Origin: Vibrio ostreicida
GTDB taxonomy: Bacteria > Pseudomonadota > Gammaproteobacteria > Enterobacterales > Vibrionaceae
Length of the DNA: 64,000 bases
Assembly: GCF_013074385.2 (NCBI RefSeq)
Contig: NZ_JABEYA020000008.1
Span: 91,293-155,292, forward strand
Reading direction: 5' to 3'
Shown: positions 56,229-64,000 of the stretch, one piece after another
Layout: each line of letters opens with the position of its first letter
Numbering within the stretch: position 1 is the stretch's first letter
Program-made: the position numbers and the translations under genes
Notes under the pieces: generated by a model
The model's database searches: none
Told to the model about the DNA's origin: nothing
Seen by the model: only the letters and a program-made list of their open reading frames with translations

Positions 56229-57188
56229 TTATGTGAGCTGATACCCGTGTATACGCTGCCTGTTCATTATCGGGATGACCGTGGGGAAACTCGCTTTCCC
56301 TCCCACCAATAAAGCGCGTTTATGTTCTAACTGGGTGCATGCCGTTAACCAAGAGCATGGGCTGATTTTCACTGTTTGGAGCAGTGGTGGTATGGATTGA
56401 GGGACGCTTTGTTTGTTCGGCCTCATCTGTCTTCCGGTCCAATCGACCAGTTCAAGGTAGTCGACCAACCGAAAAGGCAGGCCGTCGAGGTTAGTCTGGT
56501 CAGCGTGACCAATAAAAGGATGAAGGCAAGGAGCGCTTGGTTGTGGCTGAATTAAGGCTTCAAGCCGCACTTTAATGGAAGTATAGTCACACGCTTGTAA
56601 CGTATCGCTTAGGCCAGCACGGATAGGATTTAAGTCCGTGTATGCCATGGCGGCCAGCAACGCCTTTTCATCGAGTAGCGCCTGACTTTTGTAGCGGCTT
56701 TCCCAAAAGTGGCCCGTGCAGCGGTCTTCTTTATTGGCTTTTAAGGCAATCTCAAAATTGAGCTCCCGCATAAACCAACTCAGGCTGAACAATCGCTCTC
56801 GCCACTGCGCGATGAGAGTTAGGGCGGCCTGATGCTCAGCATCGCTGCCCAATGAGTGGGACAAAAAACGCTGAATAAGAACGGGTTGAGTATGCAATTG
56901 AGACCAACGCTCGATGATTTGCTGGTCAGACATTGCTTGAGCGCGGGCTTGGTTGATGTGGACAACCAGATGATAGTGGTTACTCATTACGGCATAGGCA
57001 CAGATATCGATACAAAATATCTGGCTTAGAGTTTGAATCCGAGAAGCAATCCATTCTCGGCGATGTTCGTAACTTTTTTGTGTATGGGCATCGTAGCCAC
57101 ATAGGAAAGTGCGTCGGACACAACGTGAAACGCAGTGATAATAAGGTGTGGCAGCCAGGCAGATTTGTTGGTTGCGTGCTCGTGTCAT
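56229..57188 (-). CDS. REP-associated tyrosine transposase (RAYT), Y1/HUH type
   Basis: 319 residues. The Y1 transposase core lies near the N-terminus: ATPYYHCVSRCVRRTFLCGY, the HUH pair His71-Tyr-His73 in VMSNHYHLVV, and MAYTDLNPIRAGL around the catalytic Tyr region. The C-terminal roughly 100 residues are the variable extension seen in long RAYTs. RAYTs are single-copy domesticated relatives of IS200 that act on REP hairpins. There are no flanking target duplications or left/right IS ends. It lies between the redox operon and pbpC. Confidence 0.88.
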   Translation of the reverse strand: MTRARNQQICLAATPYYHCVSRCVRRTFLCGYDAHTQKSYEHRREWIASRIQTLSQIFCIDICAYAVMSNHYHLVVHINQARAQAMSDQQIIERWSQLHTQPVLIQRFLSHSLGSDAEHQAALTLIAQWRERLFSLSWFMRELNFEIALKANKEDRCTGHFWESRYKSQALLDEKALLAAMAYTDLNPIRAGLSDTLQACDYTSIKVRLEALIQPQPSAPCLHPFIGHADQTNLDGLPFRLVDYLELVDWTGRQMRPNKQSVPQSIPPLLQTVKISPCSWLTACTQLEHKRALLVGGKASFPTVIPIMNRQRIHGYQLT

Positions 57189-57301
57189 GATGGTGCCTAG
57201 GGATGGAATGAGAATGTCACGACTGTAACGGTTTCTTTTCTGGAAAGCGGAATAAAGATAAGTAGTTACGAGGCAGAGTTGATTTTTCTGCTGGGCGTCA
57301 T

Positions 57302-57317
57302 ACCTTGCTTACAAGGT
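57302..57317. repeat. Small palindrome near the RAYT gene, possible REP-like element
   Basis: accttg/caaggt with a 4-nt loop, followed by gcctgtcc, about 115 bases upstream of the RAYT start. A related ctgcctgttc occurs near the 3' end of the gene. It could be a REP-type hairpin recognised by the transposase, but it is short and only one full copy is visible. Confidence 0.3.
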
Positions 57318-57353
57318 GCCTGTCCTTGTTTAGACGGTTAGACTCGGTCCCTG

Positions 57354-57380
57354 TTAAACTTAAACTTAAACTTAAACTTA
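57354..57380. repeat. Hexamer tandem repeat (TTAAAC)4.5
   Basis: Four and a half perfect copies of TTAAAC in the gap between RAYT and the 3' end of pbpC, outside both coding regions. A simple-sequence repeat of this kind is prone to slippage; no gene effect is evident. Confidence 0.9.
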
Positions 57381-57394
57381 GGAAAATGGGATTC

Positions 57395-59518
57395 CTAGTG
57401 AACAAAGAAAGTAATTTGTTCACATTTCAAATGATTACAGGCCTTAATTTTTTGCTCACCTTTGAGGGAATGAGCATCTACTGTGTTGCTACTAGGGGCA
57501 TTATTGATAAACCAACGAACGCGCCTATTTGAAGATTTAAATTCAAATGTCTGATCAGGATAAGGGTAGATATGACTCCCATTTTTTGGAAACACAATTT
57601 CAAAATCCTTGTTATTTTTTGTCGAGTGTCTATTCCAAGCTTCAAGTTTCTGAGGCCATTGATGTAAGTTGTTAGAGTGCATATGTTTTCTTAACGTCCA
57701 AGGTGTTACGCCGCCAATACTCCACGCGGTCAATTCCATCAAACAGTGGTCAGCTAACACCACCTTTTTATTGAGCCCACTCGGCCAGCATATTTTTACA
57801 GGTTCTACCCTAGACGGTTTTTCCCTCCGACCAATGTCGTTAGGAAGTAGGTCAAAGACGTCAAACAATAAGGGGGACGCCATTGAGGCCCCTGTTTGAC
57901 CAACATAGGGGGAACCATCAGGCCTTCCGACCCAAACACCTACCGTATAATCAGTACTCGTGCCTATTGCCCATGCATCACGAAAACCAAAACTGGTGCC
58001 AGTCTTCCAAGCAACGCTTCTGTTGTATTTCAGTATGGGGCGATCAACGGGTGGGGTTTGCAGCATCGTACGTACAATCCAAGCACTCTCTCTCGATAAG
58101 AGCTGTTCCACCAACATCAGGTCATGAGGTGTGAATCTTGGTAGGACTGATTTCCCACCACGGTTTAACGAACTGTAAAACATGACCAACTCTCGTAGCG
58201 TTGAGCCTCCTCCTCCCAAGGCAAGACTTAGATTTGAGTCAGGCAAACGGAGAGACGCGCCAAGAATTTCCATCTTTTTTACAAATGATTCAACCCCTAA
58301 CTTGTCGAGTAGGTAGACAGGTGGAATATTTTTGGATCGTTGCAGGGCCTCGGTTGCACTGATTGCACCACTAAACACTTTGTCAAAATTCTGAGGCCTG
58401 TAGCCGGAAAAAGACATCGGTATGTCCATTAAAAGGCTTTGAGAATGGATCATGCCTTGCTCTAATGCGGCACCATAAATGAACGGCTTTAAGGTTGAAC
58501 CAGGTGACCTTATTGCTTTTGTCATATCGACGTGCCCGTAGCTACGTTTATTGTCAATATCTAGTGAGCCCTTATAACCTAAGACTTTTCCGGAGGCATT
58601 CTCTAACACGATGATGGCAACCGATAGCCTTCCATAGAGCGATTCAAACCGTGTCTTGGCTATCGAATTGAGATTTTTCTGAAGCTGATCATCAATATAC
58701 GTTTCAATAACGTCCAAGCCGCTATATTTTCGTTTTAGTTCTCTCGCAAGCAGTGGAACTGAACGTTTGATTGGTTGCCTTGCAGGCCGAACAGGTTCAT
58801 CTTTCAACAAAAAATATTCATCAGATGTCAGTAAACCATTGGCCATTAGTCTGCGCAAAACCTTGTTTCGGGCTGCCATCGCTTTCTGTGGATATCTATC
58901 TGGACGATAAACACTTGGCCTTTGAGGTATCACAGAAAGCAAAGCCGCATCAGACAAATTTAACTCATTGGCCGATTTACCAAGATAACGTTGACTGGCC
59001 GCTTCTACCCCCTCGATGTTTCCCCCCATTGGAGCAAATGTCAGATACAGAGATAAAATATCTTCTTTTGATAACTGGTGTTCTAATTGCAAGGCTCTAT
59101 AGATTTGGACAATTTTTCCTAAGTACGTTCTTTCGACGGGATACAAGATTCTCACGACTTGCATGGTCAGTGTCGAACCACCAGAAATAATCTTACCACT
59201 TGATATTCTCTGTATCAGCGCCCGAATTAAGGCTCGCCAATCGAAACCAACATGTGAAAAAAAACGTTGGTCTTCATAGTTTAAAAGGGTATTAAGATAC
59301 ACATCTGAGACGTATTGCGTTGTCACTGGGATTCGGAATATGCCTTGTTCATCCGCAAATTGTCTGAGTGTTTCACCTTCGCTAGAAACGACATTCACAG
59401 AATGACTTTTCGTGTATTCAGAGGGTAAAGGAAAGTAATAATTAAGAAGACTCCATCCTAGCACTGCTAAAGTCACAGTGCCGAGAATGAAGAAAAGCAA
59501 ATACTTGAGGCGACGCAT
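57395..59518 (-). CDS. pbpC: Penicillin-binding protein 1C
   Basis: 707 residues (E. coli 770). A membrane anchor (LLFFILGTVTLAVLGWSLL) precedes a GT51 glycosyltransferase domain with catalytic Glu in NYEDQRFFSHVGFDW and GGSTLTMQVVRIL. The transpeptidase domain has Ser341 in SPGSTLKPF, SKN in RSKNIPPVYL and KTG in WKTGTSFGFRDAWAIG. A C-terminal BiPBP_C-like domain follows (DFEIVFPKNGSHIYPYPDQ). All catalytic motifs are intact. The ATG overlaps the stop of the upstream alpha-2-macroglobulin gene by one base (TAATG), the conserved yfhM-pbpC pairing thought to couple wall repair with trapping of attacking proteases. Confidence 0.95.
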   Translation of the reverse strand: MRRLKYLLFFILGTVTLAVLGWSLLNYYFPLPSEYTKSHSVNVVSSEGETLRQFADEQGIFRIPVTTQYVSDVYLNTLLNYEDQRFFSHVGFDWRALIRALIQRISSGKIISGGSTLTMQVVRILYPVERTYLGKIVQIYRALQLEHQLSKEDILSLYLTFAPMGGNIEGVEAASQRYLGKSANELNLSDAALLSVIPQRPSVYRPDRYPQKAMAARNKVLRRLMANGLLTSDEYFLLKDEPVRPARQPIKRSVPLLARELKRKYSGLDVIETYIDDQLQKNLNSIAKTRFESLYGRLSVAIIVLENASGKVLGYKGSLDIDNKRSYGHVDMTKAIRSPGSTLKPFIYGAALEQGMIHSQSLLMDIPMSFSGYRPQNFDKVFSGAISATEALQRSKNIPPVYLLDKLGVESFVKKMEILGASLRLPDSNLSLALGGGGSTLRELVMFYSSLNRGGKSVLPRFTPHDLMLVEQLLSRESAWIVRTMLQTPPVDRPILKYNRSVAWKTGTSFGFRDAWAIGTSTDYTVGVWVGRPDGSPYVGQTGASMASPLLFDVFDLLPNDIGRREKPSRVEPVKICWPSGLNKKVVLADHCLMELTAWSIGGVTPWTLRKHMHSNNLHQWPQKLEAWNRHSTKNNKDFEIVFPKNGSHIYPYPDQTFEFKSSNRRVRWFINNAPSSNTVDAHSLKGEQKIKACNHLKCEQITFFVH

Positions 59519-62500
59519 TAACGAACGATTTTAATCACTTTATTGCGCTCTTGAGTCAGCAAAAAGCGTTCAGGGGCATACATATCTTCAATGTAAACGC
59601 CGGGGACAATGGACTCACCGGCAGTTTCTGCACGTAAGACATAATAGAACACATAATTTCGTTGCGCTAAAAAGTCAGCGCCCACAACAAAGCGGTCATT
59701 TCGATACTCCGTGACTTCGGATGAGGTCGAAGTGAGATCAAGGGATTCTAGCACCTCTTTGGAACCTGTGAATTGAGGGTTTTCTAACACAAAGCCACCG
59801 GGCAGGTTGTCGACCAACATTCCACGCTTGACGCTTTGACTGAGTTTAAATTCGACCTTTGCAATTAAAGATTGACCGACATTAAGCGTCTTCCCTTTCC
59901 AAGGCTTGCCTTCCGTCGTCAGGTAAGTTCGAGTCACATGCTCAAAAGGTATCGTACTATTTAGAAGTTCAGTATCAGCATACCCGCTGACCGTTTCAGT
60001 CACATATAATGGGCTTGGAGACGTATTCTCATAGATATCATCTTGTTTCATTACTAAAGGCTCCGTAACAAACCGTGACGACGAATTCATCGAAATCGAT
60101 ACACCTTGGGCATTTTTGGATTCCAAATTAAGGCCCGCAACGGCCAAAGCAAACCGGTCTTGCGTACTAAAATATCGACGGTCATTCGCTAACTCAAAAA
60201 TTTGCTCAGCAGACTGAATGCGTAGCTTTTCAAGAGCCGGAGTCAAAGAAGTCAGTTTTTCAAGTTCACTAACCACATTGATGATTTTCGCGTAGCCGGA
60301 CAACTTACTGTCATAGTAATTTGAATAATCTACGACTTTAGAGGTTAACGTCTTTGAGGCAGCGTTAATATAGGTTTCAGCGGTTTTAAGATCCCCTAAT
60401 ATATAAAAAGTAGCCCCCAAATAGAGTGAATTGAGTGCACCTATCGTGCTTTTACCTTTCAAGTAAGTATTGGCATCGGAGTAAGACAGTTGACCATGTT
60501 TTGACAATACATAAGCAGCGTACTCCTTGTGGATTGAAAGGTTTTTATTGTAGATTCGCTGCTTCACTCTGCGTGACGTTGACTCAACGAGTTCGGCTTG
60601 CACAACCGTGGGGTAGGCCCCTTTTGCTGTGAAAAGAAAATCAGCCACGTAAGAAGTTAACCATAAATCTTCTCGGGAGCTTAGCCCCCAAAGCCCGAAA
60701 CCACCATTCGGTTTTTGCGCCGTAGCCAACTTGGATACCGCTTTATAAATGATATCTTCTGGCGCTTCATCGACCTCGTTCAACTGTGGTTCGGCTCTTG
60801 AGATCAGGTCGGGTTCTAACCATGGAAACGCTTTACTGGTTGTTTGTTCGACACAACCATATGGGTACCTAAATAGCCCCTCAATGAAAGTATTTGTTTC
60901 AATGGACGGGTTGTGACTAAACGCAATGACGCTTTGGCTATCTCCAACCCTTTTCACCCCATCCCAACTTGCTTTGTTGATGACGATTCTATCTCCGGTG
61001 TTAAGGATGCGAGAGGTAACCTTTGTCACATATGGGCGAGTTGACCTTACCGGCACCTTCCAAGTACGCACCGCTTTATAGAGCGTACTATCAACCGATA
61101 AGCTGAGCTCTGAAACGCCGACTTGCTCTCCAACCTCGACGTCAACTGAGAAACCTATCTTATCATTTGGTAAAATGGTGAAACTTTTCGGATAATTATC
61201 TTTCAGTTTGAGGTGCGAACTAGCCTCTAGATTGAGTTTGACTGATTGTTTTGAATCGGTTTGATTTGATGCTTCAACATATAATTGGCTTTTATTCTCT
61301 GACGCAAAAAATCTAGGAACTGATAACTCCGCAACAATCGGTGCACTCACTTTTATGGCTTCAGAAGCAACACCAAATTTGTTGCCACTGACTACAATGG
61401 CCACGACTTCAACTTCACCGTTATAATCCGGCACAGTGACATCAATCATCGCCTTGCCTTTGTCATCAATACGAATTGGGGCAAGTACTTGATTAAACGT
61501 TTTGCTTTCAACAAGGTTACCCTGCACTGCTCTATCGTCTAAGCCTCCGTCCCCCCCATAGCGATGGGTGATATAGGAACTCGGTCTTGATTCAAATTGC
61601 CTCGAATACAAGTCAATCACATCGGCACTCAAACGTTTTTGGCCATAGAACCACTCAAACACATCTGGGATAGTGTAGTTTGATAGATTCAAGATCCCCT
61701 TATCTGCAATCGTGATCAAAGCGAAGGCATCCTTTGCTTCTTCAAGATTTGTTTGTATTGATAGCTTTTGACTGGTTAGCGGTTCAAATTTATCAGGCAT
61801 GTTAAGATAGACTTGCACTCGACGATCATCTCGATACAGTTTGACCGGTTTGACTGAAAGCAAGCGCTTGGTGTACGACTCCTCAGTGTTTGTGAGAGTC
61901 GCAATCACATAGAGATCGTGTCTGGTTAGATTCTCTGGCAAGGAAATAGACATTGATGCGTGCTTATCCATCGACATCGTCTTGCGGGCGTAGACCTTAT
62001 CCGCCACAAGTTCGACATTGAGTAAGCCCTTCAGAGGGCTTTGAACCTCTATGTCGATAGTGTCCTCCGACTGAAAGCTCTCCTTATTGAGGGAGAGATA
62101 CAACTGATCGGGCTTGATAGGAATCTGCTTATCTCCCTCCTTCCAACCTACATAGAACGGAAAGACAGTACGTTGCCCGTCTGATGACGTCGCCGTCAAT
62201 CGGTATTGTCCCCACTTAGCTGGGAAAGAATAGTTTTCGGTGTTCCGAGTCAAGCTTAACTGTTTGGATTCAACCACCCGCCATTTATCATCTCGCTCAA
62301 GGACCCAACCAGAGCTTTGATTGTGCACCCAGTAGTAACCACCTCGGTTTCTCTCAATGGATACGTCCACATCGCCAGAGAGAATTTGGTCTCCAGTTCC
62401 GCTCAGCAGTGCAAGGCTAAACTTCGCCTCTTCAAAGTACGAGAAACTGTCCGATTGTGGCCTGATCCCTACAACCGGTTTGCTATTTGATACTAGAATA

Positions 62501-64000
62501 GTATTTTTCCGAGAGGTGACACCACCTCCTGCTTCAAAAAGATAGCTATTGAGTGTGAGCAAAGCCGGTCCGACTAACTTTTCTTTCGGTATTGCGTCAA
62601 TGTCAAACTCGATTTTACCCGAAGAATTGAGTTTCGTATCAATGGGCTTGGGTAAATCGGAATAGGCAAACCTTTTATTGGAACCAATAAAATAATCTTT
62701 ATAGGCACCGGGGAAATGGGACAGATATTTTAGTGTCGGGTTCACCTGCAGACGATTACCATCAGCAACTTGACCGAAAAGGTAATGCCCTTCTGCCTTG
62801 ACGGTCAATTGCGCACCCGCATCCATCACTTCCGATGAAACGACGTTGAGGTCCATCCGTTCAGGAACAAACTCTACCACCGTGAAAGTAAATGTCCCCA
62901 AGCTGAAATCGGAAGTTTGATTGACTTTTGCGCGAACAGACCATTTACCCAAATCAGCGGATGGTGGTAATGAGAAATTGACACTAAAAAACCCTTTCAC
63001 CGATTCTTCCACAACCTTAGAAATAGCAACCGCACCATTTGGTTTGATTAATTCAAAGTACATCGCTTCTATGTCTGTCGTGGAGCCATCACTGTCTCTT
63101 ACTAAGGTATTAATGGTGATGCGTTCTGACGGCTTAAATAAATCTCGATTAGAATAGACAAAGGCTTTGGTTTTCGTTTCGCTTTCTCCGTCAACATCGA
63201 AGTCACTCAGGTCCAAAGGAATCTCTTTAACAGGTAACACAGCAACTTTTGAGCCTGCTTCTACATAAAACACATCACTTGGCGCACGATTGGAATAAGT
63301 GAACTGAGCAAAACCATCCTCGATTGGGTGGCTGCTGCGTAGCCCTTGCTGAGAATACACGTGTAACTTACCTGACTTTAAAGGTTTATTGTTTTTTAAA
63401 TCAATAACCTGAACAGAGGCGTCAGATTCAAAAACTTTCGCTTGCAAGCCCAATTCAGACAGCAAAACATGGAAAATGGAAGGCGAGTCAAATGAGTTCG
63501 ACGGTTTGATGGCGATAACATACCAACCACTAGCCAGTGAATTTGGTAGCGTTAGATTGGACAGCTTCGATTGGTTTGGTAATCCCGGTGAGATTGGAAA
63601 GTTTAATTCTTCAGAATGGGTGAAGTTTTTTCTAAGCTTTTGAGCGCTCCATGTACCTAATCTTTTTGTGTAGAAATACTCATTGAATAACTCGGGGACA
63701 TTATCCACTTTGAAAACGGACATGTTTATGCCGGCCGCATTGACCGACTCAATTGGGATAGCGCGATCACCTGACGCATTCACAAATGGGCCATTACCCA
63801 GAACTCTAACTGATGGGTCGGCTTCATAAATGGACACAACTTCTATCTTGTCGAGACCATCATGTGTGGTCCCTGCTAACGAAACTTCATAGTCACCTAG
63901 ACCAAATGTGGTGGTCGAAAAATACTGATAAGTACGATCGCTAGACAACACCCAACCTACATTTGGAATAGCGGTATTATCTTTGATTACGGGCAAATTG
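59518..64000 (-). CDS. yfhM: Bacterial alpha-2-macroglobulin (N-terminus outside the window)
   Basis: 1494 codons are visible, with the gene running off the right edge; E. coli YfhM is about 1653 aa, so roughly 150 N-terminal residues, including the lipoprotein signal, are missing. Macroglobulin-like beta domains repeat through the first 900 residues (FKPSERITINTLVRDSDGST is typical of MG3). The thioester motif PYGCVEQTTSKAFPWLEPDL is present (Cys encoded at 60853-60855; CVEQ where E. coli has CLEQ), followed by the helical thioester domain and a C-terminal receptor-like domain. It is a periplasmic, inner-membrane-linked protease trap. It is coupled to pbpC by a one-base overlap. Confidence 0.94.
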   Translation of the reverse strand, partial: NLPVIKDNTAIPNVGWVLSSDRTYQYFSTTTFGLGDYEVSLAGTTHDGLDKIEVVSIYEADPSVRVLGNGPFVNASGDRAIPIESVNAAGINMSVFKVDNVPELFNEYFYTKRLGTWSAQKLRKNFTHSEELNFPISPGLPNQSKLSNLTLPNSLASGWYVIAIKPSNSFDSPSIFHVLLSELGLQAKVFESDASVQVIDLKNNKPLKSGKLHVYSQQGLRSSHPIEDGFAQFTYSNRAPSDVFYVEAGSKVAVLPVKEIPLDLSDFDVDGESETKTKAFVYSNRDLFKPSERITINTLVRDSDGSTTDIEAMYFELIKPNGAVAISKVVEESVKGFFSVNFSLPPSADLGKWSVRAKVNQTSDFSLGTFTFTVVEFVPERMDLNVVSSEVMDAGAQLTVKAEGHYLFGQVADGNRLQVNPTLKYLSHFPGAYKDYFIGSNKRFAYSDLPKPIDTKLNSSGKIEFDIDAIPKEKLVGPALLTLNSYLFEAGGGVTSRKNTILVSNSKPVVGIRPQSDSFSYFEEAKFSLALLSGTGDQILSGDVDVSIERNRGGYYWVHNQSSGWVLERDDKWRVVESKQLSLTRNTENYSFPAKWGQYRLTATSSDGQRTVFPFYVGWKEGDKQIPIKPDQLYLSLNKESFQSEDTIDIEVQSPLKGLLNVELVADKVYARKTMSMDKHASMSISLPENLTRHDLYVIATLTNTEESYTKRLLSVKPVKLYRDDRRVQVYLNMPDKFEPLTSQKLSIQTNLEEAKDAFALITIADKGILNLSNYTIPDVFEWFYGQKRLSADVIDLYSRQFESRPSSYITHRYGGDGGLDDRAVQGNLVESKTFNQVLAPIRIDDKGKAMIDVTVPDYNGEVEVVAIVVSGNKFGVASEAIKVSAPIVAELSVPRFFASENKSQLYVEASNQTDSKQSVKLNLEASSHLKLKDNYPKSFTILPNDKIGFSVDVEVGEQVGVSELSLSVDSTLYKAVRTWKVPVRSTRPYVTKVTSRILNTGDRIVINKASWDGVKRVGDSQSVIAFSHNPSIETNTFIEGLFRYPYGCVEQTTSKAFPWLEPDLISRAEPQLNEVDEAPEDIIYKAVSKLATAQKPNGGFGLWGLSSREDLWLTSYVADFLFTAKGAYPTVVQAELVESTSRRVKQRIYNKNLSIHKEYAAYVLSKHGQLSYSDANTYLKGKSTIGALNSLYLGATFYILGDLKTAETYINAASKTLTSKVVDYSNYYDSKLSGYAKIINVVSELEKLTSLTPALEKLRIQSAEQIFELANDRRYFSTQDRFALAVAGLNLESKNAQGVSISMNSSSRFVTEPLVMKQDDIYENTSPSPLYVTETVSGYADTELLNSTIPFEHVTRTYLTTEGKPWKGKTLNVGQSLIAKVEFKLSQSVKRGMLVDNLPGGFVLENPQFTGSKEVLESLDLTSTSSEVTEYRNDRFVVGADFLAQRNYVFYYVLRAETAGESIVPGVYIEDMYAPERFLLTQERNKVIKIVR

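Overview
The window is chromosomal DNA of a gammaproteobacterium, almost certainly a member of the Vibrionaceae. The evidence is the gene repertoire: a betIBA operon continuing into a choline/betaine ABC transporter, yejABEF, a VieB-like response regulator, two ToxR/CadC-type membrane regulators, a YcbZ/LonB-type Lon protease, a LdhA/LldPD lactate set, a RAYT transposase and several c-di-GMP proteins. The species cannot be fixed from the sequence alone. Most of the DNA is ordinary, densely packed housekeeping and accessory chromosome. No CRISPR array, rRNA or complete prophage was seen.

Layout. 1-8071 (-): the N-terminal 2690 residues of a giant Ig-like lipoprotein that runs off the left edge. 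8.3-9.3 kb: an M23 peptidoglycan endopeptidase. 9.4-9.95 kb: a frameshifted phage-holin remnant, followed by two tandem tRNA-Gly(UCC) genes. 10.6-19.8 kb: a signalling block with a periplasmic-sensor diguanylate cyclase, an OFA-type MFS carrier, a 61-aa protein, an S4 RNA-binding protein, a solute-binding protein, a VieB-like regulator and a PAS-GGDEF-EAL phosphodiesterase. 20-27 kb: an inactive-looking M16 protein converging on yejABEF. 27-34 kb: Nudix, MCP, ldhA, a TetR/small-membrane-protein pair with a clear operator, and the Lon-type protease. 34-36.4 kb: an orphan double-ATPase preceded by a TPR-like protein and a Fur-box-like site. 36.5-38.7 kb: an outer-membrane beta-barrel divergent from a ToxR-like regulator and its overlapping partner. 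38.7-42.7 kb: a LysR gene broken by a 10-bp triplication, divergent from lldP-lldD. 43.1-43.8 kb: an esterase. 44.3-51.1 kb: betI-betB-betA-choX-choW-choV on the minus strand, with a perfect BetI-type palindrome upstream and a strong hairpin between choX and choW. 51.5-56.2 kb: a ToxR-like regulator with periplasmic TPRs, divergent from a three-gene thiol-redox operon (CcdA/DsbD-beta, TlpA, twin-thioredoxin). 56.2-57.2 kb: RAYT. 57.4-64 kb: pbpC and an alpha-2-macroglobulin overlapping by one base and running off the right edge.

Most worth pursuing are: (i) four helically phased ATTTTA repeats between the ToxR/TPR regulator and the thiol-redox operon; (ii) the 10-bp x3 repeat that puts the LysR gene out of frame and would restore a 299-aa protein if one copy were lost; (iii) the toxRS-like overlapping gene pair; and (iv) the decayed holin beside the tRNA-Gly genes. 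Gene functions are assigned by recognising motifs and family-typical sequence by eye; no database search was run.
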